NCBI RefSeq assembly: GCF_958298935.1
Contig: NC_084922.1
Span: forward strand, 14,510,501-14,574,500
Reading direction: 5' to 3'
From: Phragmites australis
Lineage: Eukaryota; Streptophyta; Magnoliopsida; Poales; Poaceae
Length of the DNA stretch: 64,000 nt
Shown: positions 20,431 through 33,291 of the stretch, piece after piece
How positions within the stretch are numbered: position 1 is the stretch's first letter
Layout of the letters: each line of letters starts with the position of its first letter
The notes under the pieces: generated by a model
Seen by the model: the letters and a program-made list of their open reading frames with translations, nothing else
Databases searched by the model: none
What the model was told of the DNA's origin: nothing
Translations under genes and position numbers: made by a program

Positions 20431-22149
20431 TGAAATAATGGCCTGTTTTTGTAATTTTTTCAAATGGATGTTTTCTTATTTTCAAAATATATAAAAAAAA
20501 CTCGTCGGACGACAAGCCGGGCCGGCTCGGCCACTTCGGCCCAGGCGGTCGGCTGTGCGCGCCTGTGGCTGTCGGCCAGGTAGGCCAGAGGAGCGAGGGC
20601 GTAGCCCAGTGGAGGGGCGCGCGGCATGTAGCGCGGGCGCGACCTGGCGGGAGCAGCAGCAACTGATGGGCCGGAGGACGCTGAGGCCCATGCGGGCGTG
20701 ACAAGTTCCAGGCGGCCGACGTGTTAGATTTGGAGTTTGTGTACTGTGCCGTGCCGGTCAATAAATAGGAACTGAGGGATGAACACAATAATAGATAGAG
20801 AAAAATAGATTAGAGGATTAGAAAACTAATCTAGAATTGGGGATTTTGAGATAATCCTTTTAGGATGCTTTGAGATACATCTTATGAACCCATCAATGCA
20901 ATGAAGATCCAATTTCATAAGTTTTCCTCTATGTTCTTCGTGTTCGTTGTTTCGTGTCAATTTTTGGTGGATCTTTTGATCGTTGCGATTTGTGTTGGTT
21001 TGATTCATTAAAAATCATCACTGAGTATTAAGGTGAGGTTATGAAGAATTTGATTAGTTGAATTTTAGTAATTCTTGCATAATCGCAATATTTTTGTTTG
21101 ATATGTTTTCATCATAGTCTGCTTACGAATTTCATATCTTTAGATCCACATATCCGATTGACCTGACACTTATTGGGATAGTTTCGCATGCTTTTCTAGT
21201 TTCTACATCATTTTTTGATATATCTTTTTTAGTGATGTGATAGCAGTCTGTCCCAAACTAATTTCATAATTAAATTGGACATTTTATTAGAGTTATTTAA
21301 ATTTAAATATAGCTTCTGCAATCATTCATTTCTTCTGATTAAGTATTTTGCGCGTAATTGATCCTACTGTATAGGATAGACCAAGAGCACAAGCAATTTC
21401 TGTAGCATGCAAAAAGATCTGGTTTATCCCATTCTCTGCTACTCAACAACAGTGCCGCGGGATCAATCGATTTTCTGACCGTTATAGATTGGTGCTAAGA
21501 ACTAGGGCTTTCTCCTTTCGTGTTTTACGGGAAACTTAGATGTGTTTACAATTTTACCCCTAGTACAAGTATATTCCCTTTCTTGTCGATGGAGTATTAG
21601 CAATTCTCACCATTTGGATCGTAACTATGGACGATCCATAATAAGAACCACTAAAACCATTTTCAATTACAATCAAATGACCCAAAAATGCAAAGCACCC
21701 TCTCTCTCTTCCATAAGAACACTCTGATCCAAAAGCAAATGCAAAGCACTCATTCCTTTCCCGTTCCTCTTCTACTCACAGTCTCATTCGTAGACACCGC
21801 GATCAAGCAACATTGAGCAACGACGCATGCTTGTCAAGTTAGTGATGTTGCATCAATATTTTACCTTGTTTCAACTGACATATTGTGATGTTGGATTAAG
21901 AGTTGTCTTTTTGGTTCATACATTTGTTGGTTGATGCATCAAATTAATTAGGCAAATTTGTCTATAAGACACTGATAAAACATGACTTTGCCTGTAGGAT
22001 GCCCTTATGTTCGATAGTAAATTTAAAAGAAAATAGAATAAGAGATTGGAAAAGAAAATAGAACATAGTTCAACTTCCCCACGTGTACGTCCTGCAAAGA
22101 CGTCGAACTAGGTGCACGCGAGCCTCCTAGCCTCCCTAGCACCCGACGT
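20431..22149. other. Intergenic, nothing firm
   Basis: A GC-rich block at 20500-20720 and AT-rich remainder. Neither strand shows a recognisable protein. The block from 20720 to 21020 could be old LTR-leader sequence but has no partner. Confidence 0.35.
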
Positions 22150-22402
22150 CCGACGCCGACTCGCGCCATCTGTGTCATGTGAAACAAGGACGGCGTGCGC
22201 AGCCTGTCGCTAGAGATGGAAGATGCACCTCACCGGCACGCTCTGCGCAACTGCGACCCCTCAAGAGCATGCGCGGCCTCCGCACGTTGAGCTCCATGGA
22301 TAATGAGTCCACCGGCCAGATGCCCAACGTCGAGGAGTTTGGGCGCTCTTGGCAATTTTCCTGTGCAAATACGAAAAACAGGAGCCATCAGTCAATGCAT
22401 TC
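22150..22402 (+). pseudogene. Probable pollen receptor-like kinase (LRR) gene fragment, 5' part
   Basis: In two frames the sequence reads NKDGVRSLSLEMEDA, then after a frame change LKSMRGLRTLSSMDNESTGQ and MPNVEEFG. This is close to the leucine-rich-repeat block of plant PRK receptor kinases (GLRTLSFMDNEF-type motif). It is followed in another frame by a hydrophobic ALLAIFLCKYEKQEPS stretch that could be the end of the membrane segment. Missing upstream exons and frame changes show it is a fragment. The copia element at 22403 begins immediately after it. Confidence 0.5.
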
Positions 22403-22597
22403 TGTTAGACAGGCATTCTGGCGCTATACGTGCCGGACTCCTTGCACTCTACGTCTACAGACCCATGCAGCTGTATTGCCGGACGGATTGACATAAATCT
22501 TTATACGACAACAACTCCAACACATATAACTCTATATATGCCGATCCGGCCATATCAATGAAGCATTGCGTATTTTGCCTTAGCTTGTGCACTTTCA
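22403..22597 (+). repeat. 5' LTR of the copia element
   Basis: 195 bp; lacks the segment corresponding to about 27528-27602 of the 3' LTR. The terminal 75 bases are nearly identical to the 3' LTR. Confidence 0.9.
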
Positions 22598-22633
22598 TGG
22601 TATCATGAATCTACGGCCCCTGTCCTCCACCTT

Positions 22634-23715
22634 ATGCCAATCCATCTCCTAATCCATCTGCGCTGCCATGGCCAACATGCTGACCCCGTTGCCGACGCTG
22701 CTTCACGTGAACGTGAGGATGCGGCTGCCCGGGAACAGGAGACCGCCGCCACCTGCCAACATGAAGAAGCCGCGTGCAAGGCACCTGAAGAGGCTGCACG
22801 TGCTGAGACCTCGCACGCCAAGGACAAGTGCACGTTGATCCTCGCCAAGGCGACCATGGTCGCGCAACTTCACACCCAGGTCGTAAGTGTCCCAAACATC
22901 CACACCCTCGTACCAATCGTCCTCAATCTCCACTCTCCCAATTACGCCAAGTGGTGCGGCCTAATGCTCATCACCCTCGGCAAGTTCTTTCTGATCAGCC
23001 ACGTCCTCATCGACGAGGCTCGTCCTGACACACCCGATTGGCATCGCATGGACTACGTCATCATCTCTTGACTGTATGGTACTCTCTCCACCGAACTCCT
23101 CGAGATTGTGATGCAGACTGCCATCACAGTCCGCATTGTCTGGCTCGGGATCGAGCAACAATACATTGGCAACAAGGAAACTCGCACGCTGTTCCTCAAC
23201 ACCAATTTCCGCGCAACTTCATACAGAGCGAGCTCTCTGTCTCCGACTACTACCGCAAGATGAAGGGCATGTCTGATGCCCTCGGTGACGTGGTCGATCC
23301 TGTCCATGATCGGACTCTCGTTCTGAACATCTTTTGCGGTCTGAATGAGAAGTTTGCCTATATGGCGGTGCTTCTTAAGCGGCAGCGGCCGTTCCTCTTA
23401 TTCCTCGAGGTTCACTCCGACTTTCTCCTTGAGGAACTGATAATGGCATCTCGATCGTTGGCGCCCTCCACCATCCTCATCACCACGGCCCCCTCCAACA
23501 CCAAGGGCTCAAGTGGCCCATTCGTCGGTGACCAAGGAGCCACATTGAGGAGCTGCACGACACCGCCTTCGCATGGTGCCTCCTCCAACACCTCCAACCA
23601 TAGTCACCGTCATGGGAACCGGGGCAGCAATATTAGCAAAGGCACTAGTAGCGCCGACAGCCCGTCCGGGTGGCCCTCCTTCTACAACCTATGGACAAGC
23701 ACCATTCAGATGTGA
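22634..23715 (+). pseudogene. copia gag remnant
   Basis: Broken gag reading frame. The N-terminal part includes NYAKWCGLMLITLGKFFL, the expected 'YxxWxxLMxxxLGKF' segment of copia gag; a later frame has ELSVSDYYRKMKGMSDALGD and LNIFCGLNEKFAYM (the 'VLNxLxGLNxKF' motif). At least two frame changes and a stop at about 23070 interrupt it. A zinc knuckle was not identified. Confidence 0.8.
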
Positions 23716-23787
23716 CATGGTCTGACCCTGGCGCCCTACATCCTCGGTGCTCTGCCTCGCACGTCTGCTACGCAGCAGCAGCAACCC

Positions 23788-25290
23788 ATGCACCCTGGCA
23801 CCTCACCAGCATGCACTAGCGGTGGCCCACTTCCCGATGATGTTCCCACATGTGCAGCACATGGGCCCTCCATTGCCACAGCCCGTAGTGCCCCTGTGAC
23901 CATGGGCGTGCCCTCCTGGATTCCTATGTCCGACCTCGGTTCGTGGGATCAACAGTCATTAGCAAACACTTTGAACACTATGACTATGACTCCTCTTGGA
24001 ACCACGGACTGGTACATGTATTTCGGTGCAACTTTGCACATGGCATCAAACGTCGGTAACCTCTCCTTGTCCCATCCACCATGTTCCTTCACCCCTTCAT
24101 CTATTATTGTCGGTAACAGGTCGCTACTCCCGATCACGTCCACTAGCTCTACAACTCTACCTAGTTCTCTTTATCTTAATAATGTGCTTGTTGCTCCTCA
24201 CATCATTAAGAATCTTATATCTATTTGCCAGTTTACCATTGACAATAACTGTTATGTTGAATTTGACCCCACTAGCCTTTTTATGAAGGATCTTCGATCA
24301 AGGAGTGTGATCGTCAGGTGCAATAGCTCAATGCCCCTCTACCCTTTGCTCTTGTCGGTCTCCGTCCCATCGTTGTGTGCTCATCTTGCTAGCGCCCCCG
24401 CCTCCATATGGCATCGTCAACTCGAGCACCCTGGTCATGAAGCTCTATCCAGATTAGCTAGTACTTCTACTATCTCTTGTAATAAAAATGACATTGACAC
24501 TATTTGTCATTCTTGCCAACTTGGTCGCCATATACGTTTACCTTTTGCTTCATCACATTCTCGAGCTCTCAAGAATTTTGACTTAATGCATTGTGATCTT
24601 TGGACATCGCCAGCTGTCAATGTGTTTGATTATAAATATTACTTAGTCATTCTTGATGATTGCTCGTATTTCCTTTGGACTTTTCCTCTATGACTAAAGT
24701 CTAGCACTTTTCCAATATCTCCATTTTTTTCGTATGTGGCAACTTAGTTTGGCAGCAAGATCAAGAGTATCCAGTGCGATAACAGACAAGAGTTCGACAA
24801 TTCCTCCGCTCATCACTTCTTCCTCACACATGGGGTCGTTCTACGCATGTCATGCTCGTACACCTAGCAGCAAAATGGCAAGGCCGAACATGTTCTCCGC
24901 ACTACCAACAACATCTTTCATTCCATGCTATTTCAAGCCAGCATCCCCCTCCTTCTGGGTTGAGGCTCTCCACACCGTCACCTACCTGCTTAATCGCCTT
25001 TCCACCAAAATACTCAACGCCTCCACTCCTTTCTATGCACTCTATGGAATGCATCCCACCTACTCCCACCTTCGAGTGTTTGGCTCCAAGTGCTACCCCA
25101 ATCTCTCGGCCACATCGATCCCCCCCCCCCCACACACACACAAACACACAAACTTTCTCCCCATGTCACCATATGCATCTTTTTATCCTCGGACCACAAA
25201 GCCTATTGATGTCTTGACCTTTCATCTAATTGAGTCATCATATCATGTCATGTTACGTTCGATGAGGCCTCATTCCCCTATACCGAGTTG
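23788..25290 (+). pseudogene. copia protease-integrase remnant
   Basis: WYMYFGATLHMASNVGNLS corresponds to the protease region, with the catalytic D-S/T-G replaced by FGA. ASIWHRQLEHPGHEALSRL is the GAG-pre-integrase HHCC zinc region (with CHSCQLGRHIRLPF downstream). FDLMHCDLWTSPAV begins the integrase core and DDCSYFLWTFPL follows. The frame is interrupted near 24690 and resumes in another frame to about 25290, where LLNRLSTKILNASTPFYALY matches the later integrase part. Confidence 0.8.
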
Positions 25291-25927
25291 ACCTCTCCAC
25301 CGGCTGCACATGAGTTTTATTTTTTATCTAACTTTGACACTATGCCGGTTCCAATCAGACCACCACAGTTGTCTTTACGTGCAAGTACCCAAGCTACTGT
25401 TTGTCTGCCCCCTAATGTTGCTTCCACTGAGGATGGTGCGGCGCCTACTATGCCTATGTGTGCATCCCTTTCGGTTGACACTTGCGTCGCACACGTGGTT
25501 CCTGTGGGCATGTCCTCCTGCGGCTTGCATGTGGTGCCCGGGATGGCAGACCCATCATCATATGTGCCTGGCTCTCCCCAACCCAGTAGAACACTAGGCC
25601 CCTCTTCACAGGCTTATCTGCCTGATGCAGTGGGTCTGCCTTTGCCTACACCCGGCTCGTCCCCATGAGCCCCCTCTACCGGGCTGCACCTAGTGGTTGT
25701 TGCCCTAGTTGGGCCAACCCCGCCCGCTCCACTCGTCGCTGATGCTACTGTTGCGGCACCGATGTCAGCACCAGCCAAGACGGTCCCCATTACTCCAATC
25801 GACAGCTCGCATGCGATGGTGACTCGAGGTAAGCACGGTTTTACCAACCGATGCAACACATGAATCTTCATGCTGCAACATTGTCTCCCATTCCCAAGAC
25901 ATACCGCTCGGCACACACTGATTCAAA

Positions 25928-27340
25928 TTGTTAGAGTGCCATGGAAGAGGAGTTCTCTGTCATGCATGCTAATCACATGTGGGATTTGGTTCCATGACCT
26001 TCCAATGCTAATATTATCGCCAACAAGTGGATCTTTCGACATAAACTCAACTCAAATGGCTCTCTCAACCGCTACAAGGCTCTCTGTTTTCTTTGGGGTT
26101 TTACACAACGTCTTGGTATTGACTTTGATGAAACTTTCAGTCCAGTTGTGAAGCCCGCCACAGTTCACATTGTTCTGTCTCTAGCTGTGTCTCGGTCTTG
26201 GCCCATCCATCATCTTGATATCAAGAATTCATTTCTCCATGGCACATTGACTTAGACAGTGTATTTCTCCCAACTGACTGGTTTTGTGGACTCCTCTTGC
26301 TTGGATTTTGTCCGCCGCCTGAACAAGTCACTTTATGGCCTGAAGCAAGCACCTTGTGCATGGTATAGGGGCTTTAGGGTTTGTGGAGGCCAAGTAGGAC
26401 ACCTCATTGTCCGTCTATCATTGTGGCACCAACATTATTTATCTATTGCTTTATATTGATGACATAGTCCTCATAGCTTCTTCGGCTACCAATCTTAGCT
26501 GGACTATCTCTGCACTTCAGCAAGAATTTTCTATGAAGGGTCTTGGGTCACTTCATCACTTTTTGGGTATGTCTGTACAGCGTAGTGATGGCAGTATTTT
26601 TCTCTCATAGCAGCAATACATGTTGAACGTCCTGGAGCGCGTAGGCATGACAGATTGCAAACCGTGCAGCACTCCGGTTGATACTCACTCTAAGGTTTCA
26701 GCTTCTGTCGGTTCCCCAATGAGTGATCCCACCCACTACCGCAGCTTGTTGATACTCTACAGTACCTCACATTCACCAAGCCAGACATTGCATACACAGT
26801 TCAACAAGTCTGCCTTCAGATGCATTACCTTCGAGATCCTCATCTTTCTACTGTGAAGTGCATTCTCTGGTACCTACATGGCACTCTAGACCACCCTCAC
26901 TTAGCGATTTACCTCGACGGGTCTCATTGCCTACTTCGATGCTGACTGGGTGGGTTGCCTAGACACATGCAAGTCCACATCGGGCTATGCTGTGTTCCTT
27001 GGTGACAATCTCGTCTCTGGGTCCTCCAAACAACAACACACGATCTCTCGTTCCAGTGCCGAAGCTGAGTACAGGGTTGTGGCCAATGCCATCGTTGAAG
27101 CTTGTTAGTTACGTCAGCTTCTCCATGAGCTCTACATCTCTCTCCATCGTGCAACACTCATCTATTGCGACAACATCAGTGTTGTCTACCTCTCAATGAA
27201 TCCGATGCAACATCAGTGCACCAAGCACGTCGAGATCGATCTCCACTTCGTCCGGGAGAACGTCGCTTTGGGCGATGTACATGTTCTCCATGTCTCGACA
27301 TTATCGCAGTATGCCGACATCTTCATCGAGGGGTTACCTA
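25928..27340 (+). pseudogene. copia reverse transcriptase and RNase H remnant
   Basis: ANKWIFRHKLNSNGSLNRYK begins the copia RT domain. It is followed by a segment with DIKNSFLHG, then LYGLKQAPCAWY, and in a new frame YIDDIVLIASS containing the catalytic YxDD. The RNase H part lies at about 26900-27330 and includes a frame reading DADWVGCLDTCKSTSGYAVF-type sequence across shifts. Several stops make the polyprotein inactive. Confidence 0.85.
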
Positions 27341-27408
27341 TTTCTATCTTTATCGAGTTTAGGTTCGGTCTGAACGTTCGCACTACCGATGCTCTGATTG
27401 TAGGGGCG

Positions 27409-27677
27409 TGTTAGACAGGCATCCTGGCGCCATACGTGCTGGACTCCCTGTGCTCTACTTCTACAGGCCCATGCAATTGTATCGCTGAACGGATCGACAT
27501 TAATATTTATACGGCAACAGCTCCAACAGTTATAATTAGTTTCCATCTTGTGTAAACCAAACATGGCATGTAATCCTTCTTTCTGTTTTTGCTGTTGCAT
27601 CATGTATAACTCTATATATGCCGATCCGGCCATATCAATGAAGCATTGCGTATTTTGCCTTAGCTTGTACGCTTTCA
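27409..27677 (+). repeat. 3' LTR of the copia element
   Basis: 269 bp, preceded by a purine tract (GATTGTAGGGGCG). Followed by the target duplication CATAC. Confidence 0.9.
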
Positions 27678-28916
27678 CATACGAGTAAATGATATGGTAC
27701 AGGTCGCTTCAACAAAGAAGAAGGTTCCTTTCAGTGACAATGCATGACGATCCGATAAGCAGCTCAACAATGCAAAACGGTCAAATACTCGGACGATCGG
27801 GTGTGCATCAATGCATCTGTTGATTGAAGCTAGGCATGCAAGCGATAGTAATAGTGAAGCGTGCCTTTGGATCAAGTGTTTTTGAAAAGGCTGTAGTTCA
27901 AGGGTTCAGACAATTTTAGTGGTGAAGCTTCAAATTCGCCACGTCTACACTGTCAAATTCATGGATCTTTTAGTTTTTGCCCCTCTAAATTATAGCTCAA
28001 GCTCCGTCACTGGTTGTAGCATCACGTTTTACTCTGTTCATGCATTAAAGATACACATTTGTTGCAATGGTGTTTTAATTTGTTGTGGTAATTGTTTTCT
28101 TTTGTTGCAAGAGGTGTTTTATTTATTGCATTGTATTGATTGCACTAGAAGGTCTGCTTGTGTGCACCTCCTCTGTTTCTTGTTGCACTGGCATTAATGG
28201 GAAATTATTTTGCTATGCAGGTGGAGAAAGATTGGATGGGAAATTTTCATTTGTTGCAGCAGCCTTGTTCTCTATGTTGCACCAAAGTGTATTTTTGTTG
28301 CGTTGGGATTTTGTTCATGTAAAGAGAGGGAACAATCAGATGGATAGCATTTCACTATTTTATAAGATCCTATGGCCAAAGAGCTTCCTGCGGATCGTCC
28401 GGACGCTAGCACTATACATTTTTCATGCCTCTGAATCTCTGATAAATTTATCATGGTCCAAGCAGGCCAAGATGTTGGGAAAAGGCTGTGGAATTCTGCA
28501 AATAAAACTGTTGTGTCAGTACAGGTGCTAGAACGCATATTCAAACTTAATGTATTACTTCCAGCAAGAACTCTTTTTTGGATGAATGCCAGCAGTAGCT
28601 TAAGGGTTTCTGATGCGGTCATGCGGCGCACACCGCTTAGGACTTTCAACAACAATCCCCGCTTTATTATATTAAAGGTGTACAGTCATATTTACAGGAT
28701 GCGAGTCCACTGTTGGCAGGCGAGAACCCAATTTGATCAATCATTTATATACATGGCTCCAAAAAAAATCATTTGTATACATATACGTACGCGAGTGACT
28801 ACCTATCAAGCAAAAGGATTTCATAGGTTTACAGTGTGAAGTTGCGATGCCGGAATGCCTGCGTTTCAGCTTATCTTTAAATTTGGGCAATCGCTTGCAT
28901 CTGGTACCTTACTGGA
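27678..28916. other. Possible continuation of the receptor-kinase fragment, then unassigned
   Basis: Just after the copia, 27690-27760 in one frame reads NDMVQVASTKKKVPFSDN, compatible with the linker between membrane segment and kinase domain in PRK proteins, but no kinase motif follows. 27940-28900 holds repeated TTGTTGC words and no recognised gene. The last part is 3' flank of the E2 gene on the minus strand. Confidence 0.3.
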
Positions 28917-31900
28917 TCATCGCATGTGAAGCAAGAGTAGCTCTGGCTTCTCCACAAGGTTCTTCCACTCGTTGCAGAATCTTGCAACCGTGGCCCCATC
29001 AACAACTCGGTGATCGGCTCCAACAGTAACCTGCACACCATAGATTGGGGGATCACAGTAAGTGGAAACCAAGCAATGCAGGCGTAGTGTTGGTGAAAAA
29101 GTGTACTGCAATAAGCATACATTGACTATGGATGAAGGGTAAACGTTTTCGTCATCATCAAAGCGTGGAAGTTTCTGAATGCGCCCAAGGGCAATGATGG
29201 CAACTTCAGGTAGGTTCAGAAGTGGAGACCCAAACTTGCCACCAATGGCACCTATGTTGCTTAGTGTTATCGTGCCACCTGCAATATCTGCAGCGCTTAG
29301 CCTGTTGTGCGATGCCATCTCATGCAACCTTGCCAATTCCTTCGTGATCTGGTGCAATCACAGTCAAGATGATTAGAAATTAGGCAGACGAGCACAAAGC
29401 AGCCAGTCTTTACATTTTCTAGTATCCAATGGATCACCTATAAGTTGACAGTACATCAACCTACCTAAGTATCATGTTTACTAGGTTGCATAATTGCACG
29501 TTATTATACAGAAGACTAGTCAGCTGAATGTTCTATCCTTTCTAGAGTGTTAAATCAACAATAGGATTCTTCATAGTTTAGAATACAATAATTTTCTTCC
29601 AAAAATTGAGGACAAGAATTTAAGGTAATTTCTGAAGAAGAGCAACTTAACTTCAGAAACTATCCAAATTTATCATAGTTCATCATTTGTAGCTTGTGGA
29701 AACTTGCAAAGAAATGACAGGGACCCAAAATTGCAGCACAATACGACAAAATTATCATGAATTCAAGGAGAAAGGGCAGTTGGTGCTGACCTCCAATATT
29801 GAAAGTGACTGCACTGTCTTGATGTTTGGTACGACTAATCCATGTGCTGTAGCCATGGCTACCCCAATGTTGTGGGATCCTACAAAAATAACCAACCAGT
29901 TGTCATGACCTTCAGCACAAAATGATGCCTTGCAGACAGTCGATGACATAACATGTTGAAATATGGTGGATTATGAATGGAAATACACAAATAATTATTC
30001 ACAATTAAATTCTAATTACATTATGTATTGTCATAAATGTTAAAAGCATCAATCCTTGAAAAAAGGACTAGTGGCCAGTACTCGAGCACACATGTCTGAA
30101 GTATTTCTATCAAAAGAATATGATGTTAAGTATGCAAAAAATCGAAGGAACAAGAATCTGCATACTAATTAACTTTCCTATTTTATGTCAAGTGAAAATG
30201 GATAAATGATCGCTGGGCTATGAAGATATGCTGCCCATTAAACATTCCTGACCAAAAAAGGTGCTGCGAGGAATTCTTATTGGTGGTAAGTTTGATGATG
30301 AGAAGTGCAAGCTTTGAGGAACAGAAGTATTTTACACCGAGTAACAGCGTTTACTGATTGTTATCTTTTGATGTAGTAGTTAAGTGAGTAAATGGGGAAT
30401 GTAACATAGAACTATAACCTGTTCCACTGTTTTTTCAAATCCTTTCTGCAGACGAAAGGAAATAAGAATGGAATGGAAACCTCAAAGATCACATACCTTT
30501 AAGCACAACTTCTTTAGTTTCTTCAATGAAAGAGCTGTTCAACAAAGGGTATTTACTCAGTGCCATAGAAAGAGACTTTATGAGGAATGGAAGGAAGGTG
30601 TGCTTGATATTATGATCATTATTCTCGTTTTGAAACAAGGCCTTAAGTTCTACAAGAGAATCACAATTCATTTCCTCCAGATAATGAAAATGTGGAACTT
30701 TTGCAGCCAGGCTCATTGATTTCAGCATTGATCTCTGGTATCCCCTGCAGCAAGAAATGGTCAGGTTTGGATTATAGACTGTATGGTGACGGATGAGACA
30801 AACTATAACAACGTAGATGCCATGAAACCTTTCATAGTACCTGAGAGGAATTTTCTTATCCTCATAGCAGTGTACATCGAGTAATGATTTCCCTTCCTCC
30901 AGTAACTCAACCGGTCCTATATTCTCTTCCGAAACAGATGATTCTTTGCAGAGACCCTTGCTGACAGCATAATTCAACACATCTTCTTTCAAAACCCGAC
31001 CATCTTTTCCTGTTCCTTGAATATCATTTATGCTGAGCCCACACTGCTTGGCTAGATGCCTAACAGCTGGTGTAGAGAGAGTTCCACTGGGAATGTTGCC
31101 TTCACCTGAAGGATGTGTAGAATCCACTCCAAGTGACTTATCAGTGGGCGGAGCTATATCATCATGAGATACAACGTGGCTGTCACCCACAATCATTTTC
31201 AGTAAAGTTTCACCAACCTAAAGTACACATTAACTTAGGTAAATTCAGGCAAAAGTAAGTTAACAGAAATATGCTGACTTAGGTAACTTGTGGGGGAAAA
31301 AAGTTTCATCGACCTAAGTAGCTCACTATCTCTCGAGTTTGCAAGAACTACAACAGAGCACAGTTGAGTTTTGTAAAACATGACAGCAAGTTTGTTCAAA
31401 TAAATTAGGGGAAAAGTAATCTCATAGCTACCTTCACTATGTCACCAGGGCCAAAGTGAATCTGATGTACTTTCCCCTTGAAACGACTCGTTATTTCAAT
31501 AGTTGCTTTGTCACTCTGTACTTCACAGAGGGGCTGGAATTCGTCAACTTGGTCACCCTGTGGAATGAACAACTCAGCGAAGTCAACTCCAGTTACACAG
31601 AGATCGTGAGGCAGCAATGCTAAAATTCTAGACGAGTAAACAAAGAAGGCTTGTGAGACAACATAGGCAAGATTAATTAGGATTGGAGATCTCATTCCCA
31701 GAATAGTCTTCAGATTGTTCGCAGCAATATCTTTCTATTTGTTCTGGAGTTTCTTTTTATCATATCCATATTTCTTGGTAATAGTTCTTTTGATTACCAA
31801 TGTTCAAGTAAAATAGATGCAATTTTAGTGAGTCTTCTAATGCAATGACAAAGACCCGCCTCAGAAAAAAGGGAAGCTTACATTTGAATCATGAATAATT

Positions 31901-33109
31901 TGTCAAAAGGCATAAAACTGAGCGCGCAGAAATATAAAATCAGCTGGAAAGTAACCCACGCTGTACATGACGCAGGGGCCATAGCATAGCTCCTAAAAGC
32001 CTATTATTGGAATGACACCAGCTTGTGAATTCCTCTAGAAAACTGCTTGACTATCCTATAGTGTTTAGGTCACGCTTTCACACAACATTACACTAAATCA
32101 TAAGAGGACAAGTTAAAAGCGTCAGCCTATCTATCACATCAACTGATATTGTGAGGAAAAATCATGCAGTACTGCTATTGAACCTGTGATCGTTCTTAGA
32201 CCAATTCATAGCGTGTCTTGTTTGGTTACAATCAAAATGTGCACACATTGCACTCAAACAGGAACATTATTTCAAATTTGAGGAATCAAAATTGGCTGTA
32301 CCAATTTCCTTCCCTGCTAAGAGGAACTAAACTGTTCAACAATGGTCCCATCAACATGCACTAAATTTCAAGAACAGAACAACACGGGAACAAAATCCCT
32401 CATTGTGAACAAACGAAATCGTTCCTCGATTTGTACAGGTAGCATAGCTTAAAAGTCCACAGTGATCCGGTCCAATTCCCCCAAGCACAATCATGGGCAA
32501 CAGCAAGAAGTAGTAACTGCTAAAAATGGGCATGGGCTCGCGCTTACCTCGGTTACGAACCAGCGCAGCAGCTCGCACTCGGCGATGCCTTCCCCAGTCT
32601 GCGCCAGTGGCACCTCCACCAGCTCGGCCGCGGTCTCCCCCGCCGGTGCCGCGGAGGCCTCGCTCGCGAAGCATCTCCCCACATCCCCCACGCGCCGCCG
32701 CTGCACCCAAGCCCAAACAGAATCAGAACGCGCGCGCAGGGAGGCGTGGGCGCAGACGATAAGGTGCGGGGGACAGTCGCGAGCTTACGTCGCCGAGGAG
32801 CCGCGCGGCCGACGCCGAGGACGCGAGCCGGAGTTGGGAGAGGGGGAGTTGCAGGAGCCGACGGAGAGGCCGGGTGGATGATGGAGCCGCGGGTCCCGCC
32901 CGCGGTGGCGGAGCCGGCGGCGAGGCGCGTGGGTGTGGGGCGAAGGCGGAGGCGGCGGGGCGCAGACGGGAGCGGGAGGCGAGGTGGTAGATGCGTAGGA
33001 CGAGACGAGGAGTGCGGGACACTGCAGCCGCCAGCAGCTTCCAACGAAGTGAAGTGGAGTGTGGCTGCTGGATGCAGCTCGTGCGCGCTTCGTGGAAAGC
33101 ATGGGTCAA
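28917..33109 (-). CDS. E2 subunit (dihydrolipoyl acyltransferase) of branched-chain 2-oxoacid dehydrogenase
   Basis: Mitochondrial E2 core enzyme that transfers acyl groups from the E1 product to CoA in Leu/Ile/Val breakdown. Coding exons in order on the minus strand: 32789-33109 (start uncertain), 32548-32700, 31432-31557, 30841-31217, 30497-30744, 29791-29879, 29121-29348, 28917-29030. All junctions are GT-AG and in phase, giving 551 residues from the first in-frame ATG. Family members are about 510-525, so the true start may lie downstream or have been lost; the N-terminal 100 residues are Arg/Ser/Pro-rich as in a mitochondrial presequence. Lipoyl domain includes CEVQSDKATIEITS with the lipoylated Lys (about 175). 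The E1/E3-binding domain is at about 248-284 (STPAVRHLAKQCGLSINDI). The catalytic domain ends with DHRVVDGA (His about 521, Asp about 525). The sequence is intact. A young copia LTR lies 183 bp upstream of the first ATG. Confidence 0.93.
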
Positions 33110-33291
33110 TTTTTAGGATTGGAATCCTTCCTCACTCTTCCTGCATGGATGAATTTGTTAGGAGGATGAGGAACCAGCGCAGCAGCTTCCCAAGGTTCAC
33201 CTTTGACCTCAAGAGGATATGCTAGGAGGCACCTGCAACGTTCAACTTTTAGGATTGGAATCCTTCCTCGCTCTTCCTCCATGGATGAATT
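33110..33291. other. Proximal upstream region of the E2 gene with a local duplication
   Basis: The 49-base segment 33111-33159 recurs at 33247-33295 with two mismatches. The second copy contains the GAATT target (33287-33291) of the copia insertion. The promoter of the E2 gene should lie here or be displaced to beyond 35938. Confidence 0.6.

Larger units (their letters stand above)
22403..27677 (+). mobile_element. Full-length but decayed Ty1/copia retrotransposon, 5275 bp
   Basis: The 5' LTR (22403-22597) and 3' LTR (27409-27677) both start TGTTAGACAGGCAT and end CTTTCA. Flanks CATTC (22398-22402) and CATAC (27678-27682) are a one-mismatch 5-bp target duplication. The tRNA-iMet primer site TGGTATCATGA follows the 5' LTR at 22598. 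Order gag, protease/integrase, reverse transcriptase, RNase H identifies Ty1/copia. The 5' LTR lacks about 75 bp present in the 3' LTR, and the shared part differs at about one position in ten by eye, so the insertion is old. Many stops and frameshifts make it non-autonomous. Confidence 0.92.

Noticed and set aside
32462..33225. Plus-strand frames opposite the first exons of the E2 gene
   Set aside because: Antisense shadows of GC-rich exons 1 and 2 whose minus-strand translation matches the E2 family with correct splice sites.
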